A DNA stretch of 7,143 nucleotides, taken from the NCBI GenBank assembly GCA_902489215.1, contig CABTZE010000106.1:1-7143 (forward strand), written 5' to 3'. The stretch comes from an uncultured Brevibacterium sp. (GTDB lineage: Bacteria > Actinomycetota > Actinomycetes > Actinomycetales > Brevibacteriaceae). Below, piece after piece: positions 1 to 6,395 of this stretch. How positions within the stretch are numbered: position 1 is the stretch's first letter; each line of letters opens with the position of its first letter. The notes under the pieces were generated by a model. The model worked only from the letters and a program-made list of their open reading frames with translations. It was not told the origin of the DNA and ran no database searches. Position numbers and translations under genes: made by a program.

Positions 1-1106
1 AAAAGGCCACCCTGCACAACGGCTACGAGGTCAAACGCAAGGGCGTGCTCATCGGCGACACCGTCATCCTGCGCAAAGCCGGCGACATCATCCCCGAAAT
101 CCTTGGACCGGTGGTCGATTCCCGCGACGGCACAGAAGTCGAATGGCGCATGCCCACCCACTGCCCGGACTGCGGCACGGAACTGGTCGAACAGAAAGAA
201 GGCGACCGCGACCTGCGGTGCCCCAACTCACAGACCTGCCCGTCCCAGGTGGCCAACCGTCTGTTCTACCTGGCTTCCCGGGCAGCACTCGACATCGAGG
301 CCCTCGGCGAAGAAGCCTCGCTCGCGCTGACCAACCCCTTGAGCCCGGACGAGCCCCCGCTGCGCTCAGAAGCAGGCCTGTTCGACCTCAAGGCCGAAGA
401 CCTCGCTGATGTGTGGGTTGAACGCGAAGAAAAGAAGAACGGTGTGCCCACCGGTAACATCAAGCGCATCCGCTACTTCTACAACCAGCCCGAGTACTAC
501 ACCTCGGGCCCGGACAAAGGCCAGATCAAAACTCCGGCTCAGCCGTCTGCGGGCACCCTGCGCATGCTCCAGGAAATCGAGGGGGCAAAAGACAGGCCGC
601 TGTGGCGTGTGCTCGTTGCTCTGTCCATCCGCCACGTGGGCCCCACCGCCGCACGGGCGCTGGCAGCCCATTTCGGGTCAATGGAAGCGCTGCGGGCCGC
701 CGACCTCGATGCGCTGACCGAGGTCGAAGGTGTGGGTACGACAATCGCCCAGTCGCTCCTCGACTGGTTTGATGTCGACTGGCACGCAGAAATCGTCGAC
801 CGCTGGGCCGCCGCCGGGGTGTCAATGGCAGACGAAGCCGCCGAAACTTCCGAAGAAGCCGGGCCCAAGCCGCTGGAAGGCAAGACGGTCGTGGCCACAG
901 GATCGCTCGAAGGCTATACGCGGGATTCCGTGAAGGAAGCCATCATCGCCGCCGGAGGCAAAGCCGCCAGCTCGGTATCGAAGAAAACGGACTACGTTCT
1001 GGCCGGCGAAAAGGCCGGTTCGAAGCTCGCGAAAGCAGAGGAGCTCGGCATCACGGTGCTGACAGAAGAGCAGTTCAATGCGGTGTTGGCCGGAAAAGAC
1101 GTCTGA
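1..1106 (+). CDS. ligA: NAD-dependent DNA ligase LigA, 3' portion (5' end outside window)
   Basis: LigA seals nicks in duplex DNA during replication and repair, using NAD+ as the adenylate donor. The first complete codon is at position 3, and 367 residues are visible. The N-terminal adenylation domain, with its KxDG lysine, lies outside the window. In order I see the OB-fold (ATLHN near the start, then IGDTV and RKAGDIIPE), a four-cysteine zinc finger (cysteine codons from 162 to 239, as CPDC and CPNSQTC), a helix-hairpin-helix region containing LSIRHVGPTAARALA and VEGVGTTIAQ, an acidic linker, and a C-terminal BRCT domain from about 870 (GSLEGYTRD...KKTDYVLAGEKAGSKL). The GTG at 45 is an internal valine codon, not a start. 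Between the zinc finger and the helix-hairpin-helix region, roughly 411-548, there is an extra charged and Tyr-rich stretch absent from E. coli-type ligases. The family call is secure, and the gene looks intact at its 3' end. Confidence 0.97.
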   Translation, partial: KATLHNGYEVKRKGVLIGDTVILRKAGDIIPEILGPVVDSRDGTEVEWRMPTHCPDCGTELVEQKEGDRDLRCPNSQTCPSQVANRLFYLASRAALDIEALGEEASLALTNPLSPDEPPLRSEAGLFDLKAEDLADVWVEREEKKNGVPTGNIKRIRYFYNQPEYYTSGPDKGQIKTPAQPSAGTLRMLQEIEGAKDRPLWRVLVALSIRHVGPTAARALAAHFGSMEALRAADLDALTEVEGVGTTIAQSLLDWFDVDWHAEIVDRWAAAGVSMADEAAETSEEAGPKPLEGKTVVATGSLEGYTRDSVKEAIIAAGGKAASSVSKKTDYVLAGEKAGSKLAKAEELGITVLTEEQFNAVLAGKDV

Positions 1107-1117
1107 GACAGCGGAAG

Positions 1118-1123
1118 TACAAT
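1118..1123 (+). promoter_or_regulatory. Possible -10 hexamer (TACAAT) ahead of gatC
   Basis: TACAAT lies in the 52-base ligA-gatC gap and matches the actinobacterial -10 pattern TANNNT well. A start about 7 bases downstream would give a leader of roughly 30 bases before gatC. No TTGACA-like -35 lies 16-18 bases upstream, so the evidence is one hexamer plus its position. The gat genes may instead, or also, be read through from ligA. Confidence 0.3.
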
Positions 1124-1147
1124 CAGACCAGCAGTTATATCAAGCAG

Positions 1148-1153
1148 AAAGGG
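1148..1153 (+). promoter_or_regulatory. Ribosome binding site of gatC
   Basis: AAAGGG ends five bases before the ATG at 1159. It decides the gatC start, because the reading frame stays open upstream to 1078, inside ligA. That upstream stretch has no GatC-like sequence. Confidence 0.6.
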
Positions 1154-1158
1154 TGACG

Positions 1159-1464
1159 ATGTCGGAGGAATCCGCAATCACATCCGACCAGATTGCGCAC
1201 TTGGCGCAGCTGTCGCGCATCGCCATGAGCGATGAAGAACTCACAGGACTCGCAGACGACCTCGGCACCATCATCGAGGCCGTCGCTCACGTCAAGGAAG
1301 CAGTAGGGGAAGACACCCCGGCCACAAGCCACCCCATCCCGCTGACCAATGTCCTGCGCCCCGACGTTGTGGGTCCCGTGCTCACCCCCGAACAGGCTCT
1401 CTCCGGCGCTCCCGCGCAGGAAGACAGCAAGTTCCTCGTGCCGCAGATTCTGGGGGAGGACTGA
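1159..1464 (+). CDS. gatC: Asp/Glu-tRNA amidotransferase subunit C
   Basis: GatC is the small subunit of the GatCAB complex. In known structures it wraps around the GatA-GatB interface and stabilises GatA; it has no catalytic residues of its own. The protein is 101 residues, the usual size. Family landmarks are visible: the N-terminal helix with IAHLAQLSRIAMSDEEL, the central HPIPLTNVLRPD (usually a Leu/Asn-x-Leu-Arg-Glu/Asp element), and the C-terminal LTPEQALSGAP followed by KFLVPQIL. The start at 1159 is chosen for its AAAGGG ribosome site and because homology begins there. It is first in a gatC-gatA-gatB cluster, and its TGA stop is followed after one base by the gatA ATG, so gatA translation is probably coupled to it. 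Confidence 0.96.
   Translation: MSEESAITSDQIAHLAQLSRIAMSDEELTGLADDLGTIIEAVAHVKEAVGEDTPATSHPIPLTNVLRPDVVGPVLTPEQALSGAPAQEDSKFLVPQILGED
1452..1460 (+). promoter_or_regulatory. Strong ribosome binding site of gatA
   Basis: GGGGGAGGA lies inside the last gatC codons and ends five bases before the ATG at 1466. It fixes the gatA start, although the frame is open back to 1349. It is also the strongest Shine-Dalgarno-like sequence in the cluster. Confidence 0.75.
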
Positions 1465-1465
1465 C

Positions 1466-2986
1466 ATGGCAGATCTGACTCAGCTTTCCGCACTCGAACT
1501 CGCTGAAGGCCTCAAAGCAGGCGAATACAGCTCGACCGAAGTGACCCAGGCACACCTGGACCGCATCGAAGCTGTCGAGCCGCAGGTCAAGTCCTTCGTG
1601 ACCGTCACCGCCGACACCGCTCTGGCAACAGCGGCAGATGTTGACCGCCGCCGTGGAGCAGGGGAGGACCTTCCGCTGCTGGCCGGTGTGCCCGTCACCC
1701 ACAAAGACCTCGTGGCAACCGAAGGCATCCGCACCACCGCATCCTCGAAGATGCTCGAAGACTGGGGGCCGCCGTACTCCGCCACCGTCTACGAAAAGAC
1801 GAAGGCCGCCGGCATGCCCATGCTCGGCAAGACCAACCTTGACGAATTCGCCATGGGCCAGTCCACCGAGCACTCGGCTTTCGGGCCCACACGCAACCCG
1901 TGGAACCTCGAGCGGATTCCCGGCGGTTCCTCCGGTGGTGCGCTCGCCTCGCTGGCTGCATTCCAGACGCCCCTGGCGCTGGGCACCGACACCGGCGGGT
2001 CCATTCGCCAGCCGGCCGCTTTCACCGGCACTGTCGGTATGAAGCCCACCTACGGTTCGGTCTCCCGCTACGGAATCATCGCCATGGCAAGCTCCCTGGA
2101 CACCGTGAGCCCGTCGGCCCGCACGGTTGCCGACACCGCAGCCTTCCACCAGGTTCTGGCCGGCCACGACCCACTGGACTCGACGTCCCTGCCGGATGAA
2201 GTTCCGGACTTCCTTGCCGCCGCCAAGCGCGGTGGTGAAGAGGGACTGAAGGGCAAGCGCCTGGGCGTTATTAGCCAGCTGCTGAGCGACGACACCTCGG
2301 AGGCTGTGCGCACTCAGTTCCAGGCCGCCGCCCACGAAGCCCAGAAACAGGGCGCAGAGATCGTCGAAATCGACGTGCCCAGCCTCGGCTACGCGGTGCA
2401 GGCCTACTACATCCTCATGTCGTCGGAAGTTTCGTCGAACCTGGCCCGCTACGACGGCATGCGCTTTGGCCTGCGCGTCGAACCCGAAGAAGGCCCCGTC
2501 ACCGCGGAAACCGTTATGGCTGCCACGCGCGCCGCCGGCTTCGGCAAAGAAGTCAAGCGCCGCATCATCATGGGCACCTACGCCCTGTCGGCAGGGTTCT
2601 TCGACGCGTTCTACGGCTCAGCCCAGAAGGTGCGCACCCTCATTCAGCGCGACTTCGCCCAGGCCTTTGAACAGGTCGATGCGCTCATCGCACCCACCAC
2701 GCCGAACACCGCGTGGGAATTCGGTGCGGAAAACCGCCTGAGCCCCATGGAGATCTACCTGTCGGACGTCACCACGATCCCCGCGAACCTCGCGGGCATC
2801 CCCGCTATGAGTCTGCCGGCCGGCTTAGCAGAGGACGGCCTGCCCGTCGGCCTGCAGTTGCTGGCACCGGCACGCGCCGATGAGCGTCTGTACCAGATCG
2901 GTTCGGGCTTCGAAGCCGCGCTGAACGCAGCTCGCGGCGGCAGTGTGCTCGACAACATCCCCGCACTCGCAGCGGACAAGAACTGA
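1466..2986 (+). CDS. gatA: Glu-tRNA(Gln)/Asp-tRNA(Asn) amidotransferase subunit A (amidase)
   Basis: GatA is the amidase-signature subunit of GatCAB. It hydrolyses glutamine, and the ammonia travels through a channel to the GatB active site. The 506-residue protein has the full amidase signature and the Ser-cisSer-Lys triad: Lys80 in PVTHKDL, Ser155 in the GGSSGG run at 153-158, and Ser179 in GTDTGGSIRQPA. These sit one residue beyond the corresponding S. aureus GatA positions (79, 154, 178), which supports the chosen start. Further landmarks are GKTNLDEFAMG near 121, KPTYGSVSRYG after the signature, and a C-terminal LPAGLAEDGLPVGLQLL. No key residue is missing. It lies one base after gatC and eleven before gatB. 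Whether the complex also amidates Asp-tRNA(Asn) depends on which synthetases the genome carries, which this window does not show. Confidence 0.98.
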   Translation: MADLTQLSALELAEGLKAGEYSSTEVTQAHLDRIEAVEPQVKSFVTVTADTALATAADVDRRRGAGEDLPLLAGVPVTHKDLVATEGIRTTASSKMLEDWGPPYSATVYEKTKAAGMPMLGKTNLDEFAMGQSTEHSAFGPTRNPWNLERIPGGSSGGALASLAAFQTPLALGTDTGGSIRQPAAFTGTVGMKPTYGSVSRYGIIAMASSLDTVSPSARTVADTAAFHQVLAGHDPLDSTSLPDEVPDFLAAAKRGGEEGLKGKRLGVISQLLSDDTSEAVRTQFQAAAHEAQKQGAEIVEIDVPSLGYAVQAYYILMSSEVSSNLARYDGMRFGLRVEPEEGPVTAETVMAATRAAGFGKEVKRRIIMGTYALSAGFFDAFYGSAQKVRTLIQRDFAQAFEQVDALIAPTTPNTAWEFGAENRLSPMEIYLSDVTTIPANLAGIPAMSLPAGLAEDGLPVGLQLLAPARADERLYQIGSGFEAALNAARGGSVLDNIPALAADKN

Positions 2987-2997
2987 GGAGCGGAAAC

Positions 2998-4473
2998 ATG
3001 AACTACGAAGAAGCCGTATCCAAATACGATCCGGTCCTCGGCATCGAAGTCCACGTTGAACTCGGCACCGAGACCAAAATGTTCGACGCCGCACCCAACA
3101 CCTTCGGCGGCACCGCAAACGCCAACGTGACCCCCACCTCGCTCGGCCTTCCCGGATCGCTCCCGGTGGTCAACGAAAAGGGCGTCGAATCGGCCATTAA
3201 GATCGGCCTGGCACTGGGCTGCGAGATCGCCGAATCGTGCCGTTTTGCACGCAAGAACTACTTTTACCCGGACCTTGCGAAGAACTTCCAGACCTCGCAG
3301 TCGGACGAACCGATCGCCTACGACGGTTCGGTTGAAGTTGAACTCGAAGACGGCGAAATCGTCACGGTGCCGGTTGAGCGCGCACACATGGAAGAAGACG
3401 CCGGCAAGAACACCCACGTGGGCGGTTCCGGCCGCATTCAGGGTGCTGAGTACTCGCTGGTCGACTACAACCGTGCGGGTGTTCCGCTGGTCGAAATCGT
3501 CACCCGTCCCATCGAGGGCACCGGCGCACGCGCACCGGAAGTCGCAGCCGCCTACGTGCGCACACTGCGCGACATCTTCCGCGCCCTCGGGGTGTCCGAA
3601 GCCCGCATGGAGCAGGGCAACGTGCGCGCCGACATCAACGTGTCGCTGCGCAAGTCGCCGGATGCGCCGCTGGGCACGCGCACCGAAACCAAGAACGTCA
3701 ACTCGTTCCGCTCGATTGAACGTGCGGTGCGCTACGAGATCGTCCGTCAGGCCGAACTGCTTGACGCTGGCGAATCAATCCTGCAGGAAACCCGCCACTT
3801 CCACGACGAAACCGGTGAAACCTCACCCGGTCGTGAAAAGTCGGACTCCGATGACTACCGCTACTTCCCGGAACCGGACCTCGTGCCGGTTGTGCCGTCG
3901 CGCGAATGGGTTGAGCAGCTGCGCGCTGAACAGCCCGAACTGCCCACGGCCAAGCGTCGTCGTCTTATTGGCGAATGGGGCTTTTCCGACCTCGAAATGC
4001 GCGATGTCATCAACGCCGGTCTGCTCGAAACGATCGAAGCGACCGTCGCTGCCGGTGCGAAGCCGCAGGGTGCGCGCAAGTGGTGGACCGGTGAGATTGC
4101 CCGCCAGGCTAAGCAGCAGGACGTCGAACCGGAAACGCTCGTGGCTCCGGCTCAGGTTGCCGAACTCGAAAAGCTCATCGCAGACGGCAAGCTGAACGAC
4201 AAGCTGGCCCGCAAGGTGCTTGACGGCGTCATTGCCGGCGAAGGTGACCCGCAGGCGGTCATGGAAGCCAAGGGCCTGGAAATCGTCAAGGACGATGGCG
4301 CGCTCGAAGCTGCCGTGGACGCTGCCATTGCCGACAACCCTGATGTTGTCGAGCGCATCAAGGGCGGACACATGCAGGCCATCGGCGCCCTCATGGGTCC
4401 CATCATGAAGGCCACTCGCGGGCAGGCTGACCCCAAGCAGGCGCGCGAACTCATCATGAAGAAGATCGGCTGA
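2998..4473 (+). CDS. gatB: Glu-tRNA(Gln)/Asp-tRNA(Asn) amidotransferase subunit B
   Basis: GatB binds the mischarged tRNA, phosphorylates the glutamyl (or aspartyl) side chain with ATP and transfers ammonia supplied by GatA. The 491-residue protein shows the cradle domain with IEVHVEL at 16-22, RKNYFYPDLAKNFQTSQ at 85-101, HMEEDAGK at 130-137, LVDYNRAG at 154-161, GTRTETKN at 226-233 and DDYRYFPEPDL at 285-295. A YqeY-like tRNA-binding tail ends with IMKATRGQADP. The ribosome site GAGGAG (2985-2990) overlaps the gatA stop and is seven bases from the ATG, so the two genes are probably coupled. Two oddities: the CxC/CPxC cysteines found in many GatB proteins are absent (TKMFDAAPN and TPTSLGLPG instead), and SQSDEP at 100-105 has Ser where Tyr or Phe is usual. 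Otherwise it appears complete and functional. Confidence 0.98.
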   Translation: MNYEEAVSKYDPVLGIEVHVELGTETKMFDAAPNTFGGTANANVTPTSLGLPGSLPVVNEKGVESAIKIGLALGCEIAESCRFARKNYFYPDLAKNFQTSQSDEPIAYDGSVEVELEDGEIVTVPVERAHMEEDAGKNTHVGGSGRIQGAEYSLVDYNRAGVPLVEIVTRPIEGTGARAPEVAAAYVRTLRDIFRALGVSEARMEQGNVRADINVSLRKSPDAPLGTRTETKNVNSFRSIERAVRYEIVRQAELLDAGESILQETRHFHDETGETSPGREKSDSDDYRYFPEPDLVPVVPSREWVEQLRAEQPELPTAKRRRLIGEWGFSDLEMRDVINAGLLETIEATVAAGAKPQGARKWWTGEIARQAKQQDVEPETLVAPAQVAELEKLIADGKLNDKLARKVLDGVIAGEGDPQAVMEAKGLEIVKDDGALEAAVDAAIADNPDVVERIKGGHMQAIGALMGPIMKATRGQADPKQARELIMKKIG

Positions 4474-4474
4474 T

Positions 4475-5488
4475 ATGACTGCTCGCTGGCGGAAACTGTG
4501 GGAACGCGAACTGGGCTCAACTGTGCCCAGCTACCGCTTCCTGGTCGCAGATTCCGTCAGCGAAGCCGTTACCCGTGCGTGGAAAGCCCGCGGGTACGAA
4601 CTGGCAAGCACTTCCGGGAGTACCAAAGCGCTTGGACCGCTCATGCACCGGAACGTGCTTGCCAGTCGCGCCGTTTTCATCGGCACAACAACCGTCGGCG
4701 GGATCGTCACGGGCGGACTGGCGTTCCTTACGGGTGTTGCTTCGCTCATCGTCGGTGACCTCGTGGATCCCGGCGCGATCCTCACCGGTCTGTCAGCCGC
4801 CGGCACGCTCGGCACATCCGGGTACACGGGTGCGCGCTACCTGCGGGATCCCAAGCGGCTGAACAAAAAGGCGCTGGAAGATTCGCAGAACGCCATGTGG
4901 CTCACTCCGCAGGCGCTCGGCTACTCCTTTGGGCGGCAGGACACCGACGAACAGCGGCTGTTCCACCTGACAGTGCACATTGCACAGCAGATCAGCCGCA
5001 CTCCAGCCTGGAACGACCCCGTGCTGGAAGACCACGTGTCCCACATCGACCTTGACCACGCCGTATCGACAATCGGCGTGCGGCTGCAGGAAATCTACCT
5101 GCTGCGCAGCGAACTTGAATCCCTGCGGGATAGGCGAACCGCACCGCAGATTGACGCCTACCAGGAACAGCTGGCCGCGGCTTTCCGGTCGATCGCCGAC
5201 CGTGTCACAGCAATGCACGACTACCTGGGCGGACTGGGCCGCCTGTCGGTCAAACTCAGCGAATTGCAGCGCAGCGAACAGTCCCGCGAAATCGGGGAAC
5301 GCGTGCTCGACGTGGTCGCCCGCACCGCGGCTGATGACGCTGCGCTCACCAACCTCGAACACCTGGGACTGGCGGCAGATTCGCACGTCGAGTCCATCCA
5401 GCAGCTGCTGGGTGAACTTGAAAGTTCAGCCGCAGAATTCAGCGGAGAAGCCGAAGCGGTGGAGCTCGACCGCGAACTCGACAGATAA
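4475..5488 (+). CDS. Unrecognised protein: Gly-rich membrane segments plus long helical C-terminal domain
   Basis: I do not recognise this 337-residue protein. Residues 1-62 are soluble and basic, with no signal peptide. Residues about 64-94 form a long, glycine-rich hydrophobic stretch with a GxxxG-type spacing (G76, G80), and a weaker hydrophobic stretch follows at about 100-118. A basic segment (RDPKRLNKK) comes next. From about 155 to the end the sequence is hydrophilic, alanine- and leucine-rich and predicted by eye to be mostly helical, with possible coiled coil around 205-220 and 260-320; the tail is acidic. This suggests a membrane-anchored protein with a cytoplasmic helical domain, which is inference. 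Codon use matches its neighbours and the frame is unbroken, so I consider it real. Its ATG is one base after the gatB stop and has only a poor AAGAAG-type site ten bases upstream, so translation probably depends on ribosomes leaving gatB. Confidence 0.85.
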   Translation: MTARWRKLWERELGSTVPSYRFLVADSVSEAVTRAWKARGYELASTSGSTKALGPLMHRNVLASRAVFIGTTTVGGIVTGGLAFLTGVASLIVGDLVDPGAILTGLSAAGTLGTSGYTGARYLRDPKRLNKKALEDSQNAMWLTPQALGYSFGRQDTDEQRLFHLTVHIAQQISRTPAWNDPVLEDHVSHIDLDHAVSTIGVRLQEIYLLRSELESLRDRRTAPQIDAYQEQLAAAFRSIADRVTAMHDYLGGLGRLSVKLSELQRSEQSREIGERVLDVVARTAADDAALTNLEHLGLAADSHVESIQQLLGELESSAAEFSGEAEAVELDRELDR

Positions 5489-5504
5489 CCGAACCGCGGC
5501 AGGG

Positions 5505-5521
5505 GAGCGGCGCCTGGTCAG
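5505..5521. repeat. Intergenic direct repeat, copy 1
   Basis: The 17-base sequence GAGCGGCGCCTGGTCAG recurs exactly 60 bases downstream. This copy begins 17 bases after the stop of the unrecognised gene. The similarity extends a little to the left, as GCAG plus a few bases from 5499. The repeat contains a GGCGCC palindrome. Function unknown. Confidence 0.9.
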
Positions 5522-5549
5522 CCAACAGAACCCAGCGGATACCCGCGGT

Positions 5550-5576
5550 CAGGCGTGCAGTGGTGAGCGGCGCCTG
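5550..5576. terminator. Candidate stem-loop between convergent genes
   Basis: CAGGCG (5550-5555) pairs with CGCCTG (5571-5576). With one bulged base the stem extends inward through 5558/5567, leaving a loop of about eight bases. It lies between the unrecognised gene and def, which converge, so it could end transcription from both sides. No run of T follows on either strand, so it is not a classical terminator, although actinobacterial terminators often lack one. CAGGCG could alternatively pair with the CGCCTG in repeat copy 1 (5511-5516). Confidence 0.35.
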
Positions 5577-5581
5577 GTCAG
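5565..5581. repeat. Intergenic direct repeat, copy 2
   Basis: This is the second perfect copy of the 17-base repeat, 60 bases from the first. It ends one base before the def stop codon at 5583-5585 (read on the minus strand), so it is the first sequence transcribed after def. Confidence 0.9.
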
Positions 5582-5582
5582 A

Positions 5583-6182
5583 TCAATCCAGGTCCTCGTC
5601 GACAGCCTCGTGCCCGAACGGGTCCGGGTCGGTGCCCGGCAGCCACGACAGACCGGGTACGCCGTAGCCGAAGTCAGCCTTGGCGCGCGTCCACTTCTTC
5701 GCCCAGCGCTTATCCAGGCGGTCAACGTACAGCGTGCCCTGCAGGTGATCGAATTCGTGCTGCATGATGCGGGCAAACCAGCCTTCGGCGCTTATGGAAA
5801 TGCGCTCACCGTTTTCATCAAAGCCGTTGACCGTGACCTTGTGTGCGCGCTTAAGCGGAAAGTCGAGGCTCGGCACAGACAAGCAGCCTTCGGATTCCGT
5901 GTCAGGGTGAGGCCTGGAGTCGGGAATGCGCGAAGCCGTGAGAATCGGGTTGATGAACACCCCGCGGCGACGGCGGCCCTCGACTTCGTCATCCGCGTCA
6001 TAGACGAAAATCTGCTTGCTAACGCCGATCTGCGGGGCGGCCAAGCCCACGCCATTGGACACCTTCAGCGTTTCGAACATGTCCGCGACGAGAGTGCGCA
6101 GATCATCATCGAAATCGACAACGGGGTCGGCTTTGCGGTGTAGAACAGGTTCGCCGTACACGACGATCGGATGAATTGCCAT
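5583..6182 (-). CDS. def: Peptide deformylase
   Basis: Def removes the N-formyl group from the starting methionine of nascent proteins at the ribosome, using a bound divalent metal, usually iron. The 199-residue protein has all three family motifs: GVGLAAPQIG at 44-53, EGCLSVP at 98-104 with the metal ligand Cys100, and QHEFDH at 141-146 with His142, catalytic Glu143 and His146. The C-terminal extension containing GYGVPGLSWLPG and DPF is typical, as I recall, of actinobacterial deformylases. The tail is acidic. The start at 6182 gives the family-like MAIHPIVVYGEPVLH beginning, and the nearby upstream ATG (6190-6188) is in another frame. It converges on the unrecognised gene and diverges from cysK. 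No fmt gene, a common def partner, lies adjacent in the window. Confidence 0.97.
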   Translation of the reverse strand: MAIHPIVVYGEPVLHRKADPVVDFDDDLRTLVADMFETLKVSNGVGLAAPQIGVSKQIFVYDADDEVEGRRRRGVFINPILTASRIPDSRPHPDTESEGCLSVPSLDFPLKRAHKVTVNGFDENGERISISAEGWFARIMQHEFDHLQGTLYVDRLDKRWAKKWTRAKADFGYGVPGLSWLPGTDPDPFGHEAVDEDLD

Positions 6183-6188
6183 GCGCTC

Positions 6189-6194
6189 ATCCTA
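6189..6194 (-). promoter_or_regulatory. TAGGAT ahead of def: leaderless -10 or ribosome binding site
   Basis: On the minus strand TAGGAT is followed by six bases and then the def ATG. That spacing fits an actinobacterial -10 element with transcription starting at the A of the start codon, which would make a leaderless mRNA. The embedded AGGA is also seven bases from the ATG, a good Shine-Dalgarno distance. The sequence alone cannot separate these. I see no clear -35 element. Confidence 0.4.
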
Positions 6195-6216
6195 TCGACA
6201 GGCACTGACTCGGGAA
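6195..6216. repeat. Composite repeat TCGACAGGC-N6-TCGGGAA, copy 1
   Basis: Two blocks, TCGACAGGC (6195-6203) and TCGGGAA (6210-6216), recur in the same order about 150 bases to the right. This copy directly abuts the TAGGAT element upstream of def. Confidence 0.7.
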
Positions 6217-6344
6217 GGGGCATCCACCCGCGCCGACAGAGGAGCGAATTGTCCAGTGGGGAAGCGCAGTCTGGCGCGCGGGCCGCATGCTCGCAGGCTG
6301 TGATGTGCCCCTCATCAGCCGTCCCCGGTTGTGCGGCCGCGAAG

Positions 6345-6365
6345 TCGACAGGCCATAATCGGGAA
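6345..6365. repeat. Composite repeat TCGACAGGC-N5-TCGGGAA, copy 2
   Basis: The same two blocks recur at 6345-6353 and 6359-6365 with a spacer one base shorter. The spacer region contains CATAAT, a possible -10 for cysK, so a protein bound here could affect that promoter. This is inference. Confidence 0.7.
6354..6359 (+). promoter_or_regulatory. Possible cysK -10 hexamer (CATAAT)
   Basis: CATAAT differs from TATAAT only at the first base and is the best -10-like hexamer upstream of cysK. A TTGTGC at 6329-6334 could be a poor -35, but the spacing is 19 bases. If used, the cysK leader would be about 130 bases and would contain the dyad at 6371-6395 and the palindrome at 6448-6457. An alternative is TATACG at 6366 with TCGACA at 6345-6350, but that spacing is short. 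Confidence 0.3.
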
Positions 6366-6370
6366 TATAC

Positions 6371-6395
6371 GTCCGGTCAGTTCTGTTATCCGGAC
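6371..6395. promoter_or_regulatory. Inverted repeat GTCCGG-N13-CCGGAC upstream of cysK
   Basis: Six-base arms (6371-6376 and 6390-6395) are perfectly complementary around a 13-base AT-richer spacer. As DNA this could be an operator for a dimeric regulator; as RNA it would form a hairpin in the cysK leader. It sits 102 bases before the cysK start. The responsible protein is unknown. Confidence 0.5.

Noticed and set aside
1078..1158. Upstream in-frame extension of gatC
   Set aside because: It overlaps ligA, has no GatC similarity, and the ribosome site favours the start at 1159.
1349..1465. Upstream in-frame extension of gatA
   Set aside because: It is an out-of-frame reading of gatC; the GGGGGAGGA site and amidase residue numbering fix the start at 1466.
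1382..2335. 317-codon open frame on the minus strand opposite gatC/gatA
   Set aside because: It lies entirely opposite genuine gatC/gatA coding sequence with intact motifs. Long antisense frames are expected in GC-rich genes, and its protein resembles nothing.
4980..6143. 387-codon open frame on the plus strand across the end of the unrecognised gene and antisense to def
   Set aside because: It would overlap two better-supported genes, and its composition (Arg-, Ser- and Pro-rich first half) is typical of an out-of-frame shadow.
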